Assembly (NCBI GenBank): GCA_963820995.1
Contig: CAWGCL010000006.1
Span: 919,453 to 983,452, forward strand
From: JAGTVG01 sp963820995
GTDB lineage: Bacteria > Bacteroidota > Bacteroidia > Cytophagales > Cyclobacteriaceae
Reading direction: 5' to 3'
DNA: 64,000 bases
Part shown: positions 1-9,184 of the stretch, piece after piece
How the letters are laid out: each line of letters starts with the position of its first letter
Position numbering within the stretch: position 1 is the first letter of the stretch
Made by a program: the position numbers and the translations under genes
The notes under the pieces: generated by a model
The model's input: the letters and a program-made list of their open reading frames with translations, nothing else
What the model was told of the DNA's origin: nothing
The model's database searches: none

Positions 1-173
1 TCCTGAGCTATTCGCATATGCTCCAGTTCCTCATATATCGAGTGAATATTGGGCGTTCCTCTGAAATTTCTTATCTCCGGATTAATATCATCCAGGGCCT
101 TTTCTATACTTACATGGGCAGATCCTCCTCGCAATAACTCAACCAGGCTCTTTCTGAAATTCTTTTCGTTCAT
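1..173 (-). CDS. DinB-like/YfiT-type protein, N-terminal part (truncated by window edge)
   Basis: The reading frame opens at an ATG (173) and stays open to the window edge, giving 57 residues. It has the opening of DinB-superfamily proteins of the Bacteroidota: a short amphipathic helix, LVELLRGGSAH, a stretch with ALDDINPEIR, then HSIYEELEHMRIAQ, in which the His residues are at the positions that bind metal in DinB four-helix bundles. These proteins are usually small cytoplasmic putative metal-dependent enzymes or stress proteins. Most of the bundle lies outside the window, so the substrate cannot be guessed. It lies 36 bases upstream-facing from the end of the next minus-strand gene and could be cotranscribed with it. 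Confidence 0.6.
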   Translation of the reverse strand, partial: MNEKNFRKSLVELLRGGSAHVSIEKALDDINPEIRNFRGTPNIHSIYEELEHMRIAQ

Positions 174-209
174 TATATAGCAATTTATAGTAATTTAATT
201 AAATAAATT

Positions 210-1235
210 CTATTGAACCTCATCTGGAAACCTGATTACATCATTACTGTTTAATACGTAATCCCTCAATTCCTCAACACTCAAAGTTCTTGTAGCCAGT
301 TTACGACCTATCTCATTATTGTGAAAGTCCATCTTTCTCTGCTGGGGTGTATTATTTGGCAAGGTTTCATGAGCATCTGTTATCTCTTTGCTAAACTCAG
401 GCCCAAAGGTTCTTGTTAAATGGTAGCTCCAATATAGATGCTTAAAAGCATCATCCGGAAAATCGTTTTGCTTTGACTTTTCCTTTTCACTGATCCGTTT
501 TGCATCCCGGGTGATCTTTAAAATATGCAAAGTTCGGGCGGGATATTGAGACAGCAATTGGGCCTCTTTATCTGATATTTCGAAATCTTCAAAATTATCA
601 GCAGCAGCAAAAAGGTCATCTTTATTGAAGAACAGAAAAGTCCTGTCATTCTTCCTTTCTGTATACATTTTGATCCTAACGTCCTGTCCGTCCAGATTTA
701 AAAAAGCGTCTCCTCTAAATTCAATATCATCAGGGATGCTGTTCTCATTGAACAGTGTCCTTAACTTTTCTATAATTATTTCCCCTGACTCCTTTACATT
801 ATATAGCCTTAAGGGGGCTTCCCCTTCCCAGTAGGCATTTTCAAATTTGCCAAAAGGTCTGTTTGGATTTTCTTCATTTGGCTGGATGTATAAATCAAAA
901 TCACGAAGTGAAAACCTTATCGCAGGATCCCTGAACTTTGAAAGCCATAGAATCACAGTCCCGGAACGAAACTCCGCACTGAATGATTTTTTTCCATAAA
1001 ATTCTTTTTCAAGATCAAACTCAACGTTTACACTTTTAATTGAGAAGCTCTTCAGAGACCGTAATTGCACATCCCCATAATTAAAATTCTTTAGTATAAT
1101 TCCATAACTGTTTAATTCCGGCTCAATATACTCTAAACCATATTTGATAAGATAGCGAGCCATGTACCCACCGACGAAATAGGCAACAATAACTATAACA
1201 ATAATTGTGATTGAAAGCCACTTTAAGATCCGCAT
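210..1235 (-). CDS. Membrane-anchored protein with DUF6973-like C-terminal domain
   Basis: This 341-residue protein has one N-terminal membrane helix (residues about 7-25). A beta-rich central part (about 40-200) resembles the strand-rich segments of AsmA/lipid-transfer-type proteins. The C-terminal domain (about 258-315) carries a striking signature: H266, YW 268-269, G278, DAHE 287-290, MD 302-303, NN 306-307 and GR 310-311. This His/Asp/Asn pattern is what I recall for the DUF6973 family, found mostly at the C-termini of secreted or toxin-like proteins; its biochemical function is unknown. Here it is joined to an anchored envelope domain with no obvious toxin features. No immunity-like gene is adjacent. 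The domain match is from memory and needs a profile search. Confidence 0.6.
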   Translation of the reverse strand: MRILKWLSITIIVIVIVAYFVGGYMARYLIKYGLEYIEPELNSYGIILKNFNYGDVQLRSLKSFSIKSVNVEFDLEKEFYGKKSFSAEFRSGTVILWLSKFRDPAIRFSLRDFDLYIQPNEENPNRPFGKFENAYWEGEAPLRLYNVKESGEIIIEKLRTLFNENSIPDDIEFRGDAFLNLDGQDVRIKMYTERKNDRTFLFFNKDDLFAAADNFEDFEISDKEAQLLSQYPARTLHILKITRDAKRISEKEKSKQNDFPDDAFKHLYWSYHLTRTFGPEFSKEITDAHETLPNNTPQQRKMDFHNNEIGRKLATRTLSVEELRDYVLNSNDVIRFPDEVQ

Positions 1236-1299
1236 ACTTTATTCAATTATCACGATCCGTAAAACGCAAAAAAGTGGAATGCATTACTTTATTCAAAAT

Positions 1300-1334
1300 A
1301 AAACGGCAGTCTTTTATAATACCGGCCGTTTTTT
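1300..1334 (-). terminator. Terminator-like hairpin after the M3 peptidase gene
   Basis: AAACGGC at 1301-1307 pairs with GCCGTTT at 1325-1331 across a 17-base AT-rich loop. There are T tracts on both sides, so it can act on either strand. It lies about 55 bases past the stop of the peptidase gene and before the next minus-strand start, so it most likely ends the peptidase transcript. Confidence 0.5.
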
Positions 1335-1387
1335 ACTATCATAAAACAATCTAATCAGTAGAACCTATTTGCAATTTACGACCGTAT

Positions 1388-3493
1388 TTATTTCAATCCC
1401 CGTTTAATGAGCAAGGGATCAATTGACGGTTCCTGGCCACGGAATTTTATATACTGAACCATTCCTTCATCTGAACCACCCTGTTCGAGAATATTTTTTC
1501 TAAAACTCTCGGCAATTTCCTGATTAAATATATCACCTGAGTCAAGGTATGCCTGGAAAGTGTCTGAATCGAGTACAGCCGCCCACAAGTAAACATAGTA
1601 ACCGGCCGCATATCCACCAACTATATGATTAAAATACGTAGTCCTGTAGCGTGGAATTATTTCTTTCATCAGATTTATATTATCCATAGATTCGCTTTCA
1701 AATGTAAGCACATCAAGATCTGTTTTGCCTCCCACAGTATGCCAGTCGAGGTCAAGTACAGAAGCTGCAATATATTCTACGGTGTTAAATGCTTCATTAA
1801 ACTTCATGCTATTCAGTAAACGCATTACCAGATCCTGAGGTATCACTTCATCTGTTTCATAATGTCGTGCATATACCTCCAGAACTTCAGGCTGACCAGT
1901 CCAGTTTTCCATTACCTGGGAAGGCAATTCAACCATATCTCTTGGCAATCGTCCCGCAGTACGATCATATTTCCCATCAGTAAAGAAACCATGCAGCGCA
2001 TGCCCGAACTCATGAAACATGGTATTCACTTCATCCCAGGTCAATAAAGCCGGCGAATCCCCTACTGGTCTGGTAAAATTCATTACCATCGTCACAACCG
2101 GGTATATCTTTTCACCATCCTTATAGGTTTGCTGACGAAAACGTCCACACCAAGCACCTACCCTCTTTCCGGGTCTTGGATGGAAGTCCATATAAAGAAC
2201 AGCTATATGTTTGCCTGTTTTATCTGAGACATCAAATACCTGAACTTCATCGTTATATACCGGCATATCTTCTAATTGAGTGATCGTAATCCCATACAAT
2301 TTATTGGCTACGTAAAACATGCCGTCTCTAACATTTTCGAGTACGAAGTAAGGCTTCAATTCTGATTCGTCAATATTATACTTTTCTTTTTTCAATTTTT
2401 CAGCATAATACCACCAGTCCCAGAGATCAAGTTTGAAATCACCACCTTCCCGGTCAATGATCTTCTGCATATCATCCCGGTCATGGGCTGCAACTTCAAG
2501 TGCTGGCTCCATAATTCCATACAGAAATTCATAAACCTTATCAGAAGTCTGGGCCATATTATTGCTGATCACATAATCCGCGTAGTCTTTATATCCAAGA
2601 AGTTCAGCTCGCTTGGCCCTAAGTTTCAGGATGTTCAATATAGCTTCTTTATTGTCAAATTCATCATTATTATTTCCCCTCATGAAGTAACCAGTATACA
2701 GTTCTTTCCTTAATTCACGGTTATCAGCATACTGAAGAAAGGGCAACATACTAGGCTTTTGCAGTGTAAAAACCCATTTGCCTTCCAAGCCGGCCTTCGT
2801 GGCAGTTTCAGCTGCTGCTGCCTTGATACCCTCGGGTAAACCTGACAAATCTGCTTCATTGTCAATTACAAGTTTGAAATTCTTGTTTGTTTCAGCCAGA
2901 AGATTTTCCCTGAAGTCAATTTGATATTTAGAAATTTCCTGGTTCAACTCACGAAGTCTTGCTTTTTCTTCCTCATTCAAATTCGCACCATTCCGGATAA
3001 AATCATCATAATACTTTTCGACAACACGCAATTGCTGATCATCAAGGTCAAGGTTTTCCCTCGAATCATAAACAACTTTAATTCTTTCAAACAAAGCTTC
3101 ATTCAGATTAATGTTATCCCGGTGTTTGGTCATCATAGGAGTTATCGTTCTGGAAATTTTCTGCATGGCCGGATTTGTCTCAGCAGAATTCAGGCTAAAA
3201 AACACCGAACTCACTTTACCAAGCAGATCGCCTGATTTATCCAGAGCTAGAATGGTATTTTCAAATGTTGGAGTCTCGGTATTTTTTACAATAGCATCAA
3301 TCTCGGCCTGATGATCAGCAATTCCCTTTTCAAAAGCCGGAATATAATGGGTGGTATCAATCAAATGGAAGGGAGGAACCTTAAAAGGAGTCTGATATTC
3401 ACTAAAAAAAGGATTTGTTGACATTTCTTCTTTCTTTTCACAGGATGTAAATAGAATCGCACTCAATAGTGCAACTACATATAATTTTTTCAT
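1388..3493 (-). CDS. dcp: M3-family peptidyl-dipeptidase (Dcp-like) lipoprotein
   Basis: The product is a zinc metallopeptidase that would remove dipeptides from C-termini of peptides, working in the periplasm or at the outer membrane. I chose the ATG at 3493 (701 residues) rather than the longer frame from 3586. The ATG gives a clean lipoprotein signal, MKKLYVVALLSAILFTSC, while the longer N-terminus has no signal character. The zinc site HEFGH is at residues 494-498 within a typical M3 context (NTMFHEFGHALHGFF), and the downstream Glu region is present. The length is normal for Dcp-type enzymes (about 680-720). The gene is monocistronic, with a hairpin behind it. Oligopeptidase A-like specificity is the main alternative. 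Confidence 0.9.
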   Translation of the reverse strand: MKKLYVVALLSAILFTSCEKKEEMSTNPFFSEYQTPFKVPPFHLIDTTHYIPAFEKGIADHQAEIDAIVKNTETPTFENTILALDKSGDLLGKVSSVFFSLNSAETNPAMQKISRTITPMMTKHRDNINLNEALFERIKVVYDSRENLDLDDQQLRVVEKYYDDFIRNGANLNEEEKARLRELNQEISKYQIDFRENLLAETNKNFKLVIDNEADLSGLPEGIKAAAAETATKAGLEGKWVFTLQKPSMLPFLQYADNRELRKELYTGYFMRGNNNDEFDNKEAILNILKLRAKRAELLGYKDYADYVISNNMAQTSDKVYEFLYGIMEPALEVAAHDRDDMQKIIDREGGDFKLDLWDWWYYAEKLKKEKYNIDESELKPYFVLENVRDGMFYVANKLYGITITQLEDMPVYNDEVQVFDVSDKTGKHIAVLYMDFHPRPGKRVGAWCGRFRQQTYKDGEKIYPVVTMVMNFTRPVGDSPALLTWDEVNTMFHEFGHALHGFFTDGKYDRTAGRLPRDMVELPSQVMENWTGQPEVLEVYARHYETDEVIPQDLVMRLLNSMKFNEAFNTVEYIAASVLDLDWHTVGGKTDLDVLTFESESMDNINLMKEIIPRYRTTYFNHIVGGYAAGYYVYLWAAVLDSDTFQAYLDSGDIFNQEIAESFRKNILEQGGSDEGMVQYIKFRGQEPSIDPLLIKRGLK

Positions 3494-3756
3494 AACTGTA
3501 TTTTTTAAAATTAAAGATCTTAAAACGCTTCTCAAGCTAAAAATTGATTGATATTCCAAAAGTTGACCAAAAGTAATATATTTCATTTAAAAAAGTACCA
3601 CTGAAGACAGAACTAAAAACACCTGAGATGATAATCCATGATATACAAAAAAGACGATGCTCGCTATATCGCATGATAGGGAGAAAAAAGAAAATAAGTT
3701 TATACTAATAGATTTAATTGTCTTATATAAAACTCAATTAGAAAATATACCAAACA

Positions 3757-4599
3757 TCAGAATTGAAATGTTTTTGTATCCATTGATTTCTTAAATAGAG
3801 TGGAATTATGGAAGACTGCGGTATCCTTTGCCATGATATCAGTAAACATTTCCAGGTGCTCATTCTTCATATGCATCAGGATGATCTGCTTGGGCGACAT
3901 TTTTTCATTTAAAAGTTTGTATCCGTCGCCAGCGTAAAATCCATTGACCAATGCGAGGTCTATATTCTCCGCCTTCAAATCAAATCCTGGCCAATCATTC
4001 ATGGCTTCTTTCCATGAATCCCCACTATGGAAAACTTTTACTCCTCCAAAATCTATAATATACGCATTGTTTTCAATGCTATAAGTATCGCTATGCTTTG
4101 TCCGGCAAACCTTAAAATTCAAGTTTTCAATCATATGATCTTCAACTTGTCCTGAGTCGGGAGTAATAATATGGATCCGTGATTCAATATCGGGCGTGAG
4201 CATTTGATTTTGATGCAGCTGTTCAGTCACCTGGGCAGGACAGATCATTTGTGTTTCTTTATGCTTGTTCATAAAAGCATAGGCCAGGGAATCATTGAAA
4301 TGATCAGGATGATTATGTGTGAAAATCAAAAAATGAATATCCTCAAATGGCGAATTTGCCTGGATCATATTTGACAATAATGATGAGTCCGGACAGGCAT
4401 ATCGATCAAGCCCTGTATTGAATAGTGCATCTATCAACACCTTTTTCCCATTATTTTCCAGCAAAAAACCTTCATTTGCCACATAATGAACAATAACACT
4501 CCTATCAGTATCCTGTTTTTCAAATGCATTTTTACAATTCATCAAAAACAAAAGAAGAAGAACTATGGTAGTTAAATTCAAACTGTTTATCCCCTTCAT
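3757..4599 (-). CDS. Metallo-beta-lactamase-fold hydrolase, lipoprotein
   Basis: This 280-residue lipoprotein (signal ending LFLMNC, Cys about 22) belongs to the MBL superfamily. It has the metal motif HNHPDH with preceding FTH, a later HSGDSW that supplies the bridging Asp, and LMHMKNEH near the C-terminus. The overall layout resembles UlaG-like MBL proteins rather than true beta-lactamases. It would hydrolyse an ester, lactone or phosphoester in the periplasm; the substrate is unknown. It is the last gene of a compact minus-strand group, 32 bases behind the D-aminoacylase-like gene, so a joint catabolic role is inferred from position only. Confidence 0.8.
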   Translation of the reverse strand: MKGINSLNLTTIVLLLLFLMNCKNAFEKQDTDRSVIVHYVANEGFLLENNGKKVLIDALFNTGLDRYACPDSSLLSNMIQANSPFEDIHFLIFTHNHPDHFNDSLAYAFMNKHKETQMICPAQVTEQLHQNQMLTPDIESRIHIITPDSGQVEDHMIENLNFKVCRTKHSDTYSIENNAYIIDFGGVKVFHSGDSWKEAMNDWPGFDLKAENIDLALVNGFYAGDGYKLLNEKMSPKQIILMHMKNEHLEMFTDIMAKDTAVFHNSTLFKKSMDTKTFQF

Positions 4600-4631
4600 A
4601 GTTTAAAAAATTAATATATACCTGTCAAAAA

Positions 4632-6275
4632 TTATTTTTTGTATCCAGGACCACGGACTACCTGTCCGGGTAATGCCCCAGTATGGTTTCCGTCTTTTAA
4701 TACCTGTTGTCCATTCACCCAAACATGAATAACCCCTGTAGAATATTGATGGGGATTTTTAAAAGTAGCGTGATCCTGAATTGCAGCAGGGTCAAACACG
4801 ACCACATCAGCAAAATATCCTTCTTTAAGCAAGCCCCGTTTTTGTATCTTCAGATTAGCTGCGGGCAATCCCGTCATTTTATGTATTCCTTCCTCCAGAC
4901 TGATCACCTTTTCATCCCTTACAAATTTCCCCAGAACGCGGGCAAAGGAGCCATATGCCCTTGGATGGGTACTTTGATTAAGAAATACTCCCTCAGTGGC
5001 ATAAGAACCAGCATCCGAACAAATACTCATCCAGGGAAGTGCTATTTTTTTCTTTATATTCTCTTCGGACATAGAGAAGTATACTACCTGAATCCGTGAA
5101 TCATCTTCAAATATCAGATCAATGGCCGTCTCAGATGGAGATGTTCCTTTCTCTTCCATGACTTCAGCCAAAGTCCACCCAAGATATTTTCGCAATTCAG
5201 GATTCCTGAATCCCACGAGCAGTATCTTATCCGGTGTTACATGAAATTTGTTCTCTTTTATCATTTTCTCACGTGTTACCGGATTCCTGATATATTTCAT
5301 TGTCACATCATGCCCGCCTTCTTTTGCCCAGGCAGGTAAACCGATATTTAAACCCGTACTGCTCGCATTATATGTATACATATCCGTTGTGATCTTTAAT
5401 CCTTCCTCCCGGGCTCTTTCTATCATTAATATCGCCGAATCCAAAAGATGCCAATTCTCTGTTCCGGAGGCTTTGAAATGATATATTTCGGACCTGACAT
5501 TAGCATTTTTTGCAGTTTGTATCAATTCATCGACTGCCTTAAGCAAATCATGTTCCTCATCACGAATATGGGATATATACAAGCCATCATACTTCGCAAC
5601 AACCTTTGCCAATTCAATAAGTTCTTCTTTCTGAGCATGTCCGCTAGGCACATATATCAAAGCAGAAGACAGTCCAACGGCGCCTTCCTCCATTGCCTCA
5701 CTGAGCAGGGTTTTCATTTTAGCCATTTCCTCAGATGTTGGCTCCCGGTTTTCATATCCCATGGTATATTGTCTCAAAGTAGCGTTCCCAACGAAAGATG
5801 CTATATTTGGAGACACTCCATTTTTAACTAGAAATTCAAGGTATTCACCAAGTGTAGTCCAGGGAATATCAAAAACGATATCATCCTGTTCTTCCTTTAA
5901 TATCCTCTTTAACTCGTCATTAAGTGGCCCCATAGAAAATCCCTCACCCAGAACTTCGAGGGTAACACCCTGTCGAATATCACTCTGAGAACGACCATCC
6001 TCTATCAAAGATTCGTTAGCCCAGCTAAGCATGTTAATGAATCCAGGTGCCACCACCATTCCGTTGATGTCAATTTCCTGAGATCCTTTTATTCTTTTTA
6101 GTTTACCAATATCATACAAAGTATCGCTATGTATTGCCACATGACCCAAATAAGATGGCCCCCCAGTACCGTCGACAATAATACCATTCCTAAGGACAAG
6201 ATCAACCGTCACAGGCTTACATGACCAAAGCAGTCCAACGGTCAGAATTAGTAAAATGGATATAAAGTGTTTCAA
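4632..6275 (-). CDS. D-aminoacylase-like amidohydrolase lipoprotein lacking the HxH metal motif
   Basis: The 547-residue product has a lipoprotein signal (LLILTVGLLWSC) and the full length and order of N-acyl-D-amino-acid deacylases: an N-terminal beta-sandwich strand, a TIM barrel, then FADVVVFDP and a C-terminal sandwich. ISHIRDEE and YHFKASG retain the two His that bind the main zinc, and ICSDAGS retains the catalytic Asp. The usual GFIDxHxH is replaced by GFINMLSW, with L83 and W85 where the two His should be, and the metal-ligand Cys region reads VLGEGFS. Either only one metal is bound or the chemistry differs. The start is TTG; no ATG fits. It is 6 bases behind the ChbG-like gene in the operon. 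Confidence 0.8.
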   Translation of the reverse strand: MKHFISILLILTVGLLWSCKPVTVDLVLRNGIIVDGTGGPSYLGHVAIHSDTLYDIGKLKRIKGSQEIDINGMVVAPGFINMLSWANESLIEDGRSQSDIRQGVTLEVLGEGFSMGPLNDELKRILKEEQDDIVFDIPWTTLGEYLEFLVKNGVSPNIASFVGNATLRQYTMGYENREPTSEEMAKMKTLLSEAMEEGAVGLSSALIYVPSGHAQKEELIELAKVVAKYDGLYISHIRDEEHDLLKAVDELIQTAKNANVRSEIYHFKASGTENWHLLDSAILMIERAREEGLKITTDMYTYNASSTGLNIGLPAWAKEGGHDVTMKYIRNPVTREKMIKENKFHVTPDKILLVGFRNPELRKYLGWTLAEVMEEKGTSPSETAIDLIFEDDSRIQVVYFSMSEENIKKKIALPWMSICSDAGSYATEGVFLNQSTHPRAYGSFARVLGKFVRDEKVISLEEGIHKMTGLPAANLKIQKRGLLKEGYFADVVVFDPAAIQDHATFKNPHQYSTGVIHVWVNGQQVLKDGNHTGALPGQVVRGPGYKK

Positions 6276-6281
6276 TGTAAT

Positions 6282-7154
6282 TTATTTTTTAAAATCTGCG
6301 TAACTTATTAGTTCTATTCCTCTTCGTTCAATCACTTCCAAAACTCCAGGATCAGTCCAGGCCCTGGTTACGCCATCCCGGTTTTGGGCAACATCGTAAT
6401 ACCCATCATGGCCAATGGCTTGCATTTCCCTCGTAACATAACCCGGATGCTCAATAAAGAGATAATCTCCAGGGCCAATTTCTTCTAGTGCCTGAATCAA
6501 ATTTAAAATCATTTCCTCTCCTAGTCTGGCACCTTTAAAACCATTGAAATACTTTACATTATAAGGCGCAAGACTTGTTAATAGGCCATATTCATTGGCC
6601 AGCTTCGCATGCACTTCAGCAATTTTCGGATCTGCATTTGTACCCCCCATGTGAATTCCCATATGCGATATCCGTCCCGGAAGGTGCTTCATGGCCATTT
6701 CAATCTGGGCCCTGAGTTCCTGCTCAACCTCCTCAATTTTCCAGTCATTACCTGTAAAAGTTCGTTCCGATGGGAACCGGTCATTGGGCCAGTATGTGGG
6801 GAAAAAGTATCCATTTTCATCTACCAGACTTGGAGCATCGGTAATCGGCCCCCATTTTATATTTTCCCATTCGCTGGTCATGGTCAAATGTACGCCCACA
6901 TCATACCCAGGTACTTCCTTTAGCATTTTAACCGCTTCAGGGAACCATGCACAAGGCACCATAATCTCGACAGATCGGGCAACACCATTTTTATAGGCAT
7001 CGATACAGGCCAGGTTAGCTGTATGTGAAGAGCCAATGTCATCGGCCCTGAAGATGATTCTGATTTTACCTTCTGATTTATTGACTTCCTGTGCAGTAAT
7101 ATCATAAAAAAAAGTAAAAAGAAAAAAAATGAGTAAAAAACGTATAGCCTTCAT
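6282..7154 (-). CDS. ChbG/YdjC-family carbohydrate deacetylase-like secreted protein
   Basis: The 290-residue protein begins with a signal peptide ending near ITAQ and then the YdjC/ChbG hallmark FRADDIGSSHTAN. The DD pair and later His residues (GVHLTMTSEW and SHMGIHMGG) form the metal site used to deacetylate N-acetylated sugars in ChbG. Cytoplasmic ChbG acts on chitooligosaccharides; this exported version would act on an N-acetylated sugar or glycan end in the periplasm. The true substrate is unknown. It is 12 bases behind the FG-GAP gene and 6 bases before the aminoacylase-like gene, so all three are almost surely cotranscribed. Deacylation is a common theme with its neighbour. Confidence 0.85.
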   Translation of the reverse strand: MKAIRFLLIFFLFTFFYDITAQEVNKSEGKIRIIFRADDIGSSHTANLACIDAYKNGVARSVEIMVPCAWFPEAVKMLKEVPGYDVGVHLTMTSEWENIKWGPITDAPSLVDENGYFFPTYWPNDRFPSERTFTGNDWKIEEVEQELRAQIEMAMKHLPGRISHMGIHMGGTNADPKIAEVHAKLANEYGLLTSLAPYNVKYFNGFKGARLGEEMILNLIQALEEIGPGDYLFIEHPGYVTREMQAIGHDGYYDVAQNRDGVTRAWTDPGVLEVIERRGIELISYADFKK

Positions 7155-7166
7155 AATTTTTAAAAA

Positions 7167-8405
7167 TTATTTTATTATTAATAAATTCTCCATAAAATCG
7201 ACATGTGGTTTCCCGCCATAAGCATTTGAATGATAGGGCCACCATACTTTAAAATAGGCATCCAAATCACCATCTCCGTCGGCATCGGCAAATTTTACAT
7301 CATGCCCTCCCAGATTGTTTTCAAATATTACCCATTCCTTAAAATCATCACCTTTTCCATCCACGTTTTCCCAGATATAAGCTCTGAACTTAGCATCCGT
7401 AGGTAAGATCTTCTCATCTTCCTGATCCATAGTAAAGATATCCCAATCATTATCCTGGTCAAAATCAGCAACCCACAAGGAGTGGAATGACCCCCTTCTC
7501 CCTTCGGCAGTCAGAGGTAGTAAATGAACTACAAATCCCGGATCTTCTTTGCCATCATTTTCAAGCCAGGCTGCCCGGGAATCAAGCTGATCACAACCGA
7601 TCATAACGATGTCCTGATCACCATCGCCGTCCATATCAACAATCCAGCTTCTACCTGAAAGGCCCCAATATCCGGAACTGCCATAAGGAAGAAATTTTTT
7701 AGTCCACTTCAGTCCTTTGCCGTCATTTCTATACCATCTTCCAGGTAATATAATATCCGCATCACCATCCCCGTCGAGATCATTCACCCCTCCAGGAAAA
7801 AATCCACCATGAATATCAGCATTTTGATCCAATACAGACATTGTAATAAGGTGTTTATCCCACTGCATATTAGCAATAGGGTTTTCTGGAATTTCATACC
7901 AGAAGCAACCTTCGCGGTCTCCCAGCACCACTACATCCTCAGAACCATCATTATTAATGTCCTTAATTATCATATCATGGATTTCCTTATCAATTGCGCT
8001 ATCGTATTGAAACCGGATAAACTCATCATGCAAAGGATTTTGTGAATTTCTATACCAGTATCCTCCAACAACAAGATCCTGCCAACCATCCTTATCCACA
8101 TCAAATGCTACCCCTCCCAATTGTCCGGTTGGAATTTCTCCCGCTTTGTGTTTCACCCAGGTTTTATTTGGGCGCATCTCAAACCAGTATACTTCCTTTC
8201 GGGTTACTGAAAGCGAAAAGTCCAGGTCACCATCATTGTCAAAATCTGCAATTGCCGGGGTGCCATACCGATTACCATCATCTTCAGGTAAATCAGTAGA
8301 AACATTGTGATGTTCAAAATTAAAAGGATTCCTTTCTTCTGGAGTGCAGGCACATATCACTGCTATGCTTGCAATAAACAGTACCTTATTTAAGAATTGT
8401 TTCAT
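7167..8405 (-). CDS. FG-GAP/VCBS-repeat beta-propeller lipoprotein
   Basis: The 412-residue lipoprotein (IASIAVICAC) is built of about seven calcium-type repeats of the form D-x-D-x-D-G-x-x-D. Examples are DFDNDGDLD, DVDKDGWQD, DINNDGSED, DLDGDGDAD, DMDGDGDQD, DFDQDNDWD and DADGDGDLD. This predicts a seven-bladed propeller with a Ca2+ loop in each blade. Such surface proteins bind glycans or proteins; no enzymatic motif is visible. It is the first gene after a gap and probably heads the transcript that includes the ChbG-like, aminoacylase-like and MBL genes, suggesting a binding role for their substrate (inferred). Confidence 0.85.
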   Translation of the reverse strand: MKQFLNKVLFIASIAVICACTPEERNPFNFEHHNVSTDLPEDDGNRYGTPAIADFDNDGDLDFSLSVTRKEVYWFEMRPNKTWVKHKAGEIPTGQLGGVAFDVDKDGWQDLVVGGYWYRNSQNPLHDEFIRFQYDSAIDKEIHDMIIKDINNDGSEDVVVLGDREGCFWYEIPENPIANMQWDKHLITMSVLDQNADIHGGFFPGGVNDLDGDGDADIILPGRWYRNDGKGLKWTKKFLPYGSSGYWGLSGRSWIVDMDGDGDQDIVMIGCDQLDSRAAWLENDGKEDPGFVVHLLPLTAEGRRGSFHSLWVADFDQDNDWDIFTMDQEDEKILPTDAKFRAYIWENVDGKGDDFKEWVIFENNLGGHDVKFADADGDGDLDAYFKVWWPYHSNAYGGKPHVDFMENLLIIK

Positions 8406-8524
8406 GATTCGTGAACGAAAAAATAGAATGAGAATAAATAAACTAATTTCATCAATTGGATGAAATGGAACTTAAAACTCGTTTCACAAATTTTTAATAA
8501 GTGAATCTTAAATTAATATAATTC

Positions 8525-9178
8525 TTATAATTCTCTTAATAGTTCGAGGGTAATTTGATCCAGATCATCCACGACAATATTGGCATGTGAAAGTTTCTGG
8601 TTCCCGGAATGATGGTTTTGGAAGCCTATAGATTTCATGCCAGCATTATTGGCAGCTGTCACACCATGCTCAGCATCTTCGATCACTACGCATCTGTCAG
8701 GCTCAACCTGGGCCAACTCAGCGATATTCAGAAAAATATCGGGCTTTGGCTTGGAATTGTGGACCATGTCTCCTCCAATAAATAACGGAAATGTCTTAAC
8801 AAGATCAAATTTTTTCAGAACTGCACTTATGGTTGGGCTTGTGGCTGAAGAAGCCAATAAAAGATGAAATCCTCCATTCTCCAGTCGAGTGATCAAGTCC
8901 CTGGCCCCATTCATCATTTTAACCTCATCGGTTTCTTCCAGTACTTTCAGGTACTTTCCCCTACCCCGAAGCAGGAGTTCTTCAGGTGTCTCACTCAGAT
9001 TATATTTTTCAATAACAAATCTCCATGAATCCATTGCTGACATTCCAACAAAGGACTGTTGCTCATCATATGATAATTCCAGGCCCAATTCTTCATACAT
9101 TTCCCGCTCATGCCGTTGATGTACTGGTTCACTATTTACAAGTACACCATCCATATCAAAAATTACTGTATTAACCAT
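8525..9178 (-). CDS. HAD-superfamily hydrolase, beta-phosphoglucomutase-like
   Basis: The 217-residue cytoplasmic protein has the four HAD motifs: FDMDGVLVNSE (nucleophile D8, acid/base D10), LLASSAT, KPKPDIF and VIEDAEHGVTAANNAGM. The helical cap between motifs I and II is the size seen in the beta-PGM/phosphatase subfamily. It would act on a small phosphosugar, as a phosphatase or a mutase. I start it at ATG 9178, 6 bases after the stop of the GATase-like gene, instead of the TTG at 9184. The close spacing suggests cotranscription with that gene. Confidence 0.88.
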   Translation of the reverse strand: MVNTVIFDMDGVLVNSEPVHQRHEREMYEELGLELSYDEQQSFVGMSAMDSWRFVIEKYNLSETPEELLLRGRGKYLKVLEETDEVKMMNGARDLITRLENGGFHLLLASSATSPTISAVLKKFDLVKTFPLFIGGDMVHNSKPKPDIFLNIAELAQVEPDRCVVIEDAEHGVTAANNAGMKSIGFQNHHSGNQKLSHANIVVDDLDQITLELLREL

Positions 9179-9184
9179 AAACAA

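Noticed and set aside
3493..3586. Longer start of the M3 peptidase
   Set aside because: The extra residues lack family sequence and would hide the lipoprotein signal.
8447..8465. TTTCATC/GATGAAA hairpin before the FG-GAP gene
   Set aside because: The 7-base stem is AT-rich and lacks a clear T tract, so it is not called as a terminator.
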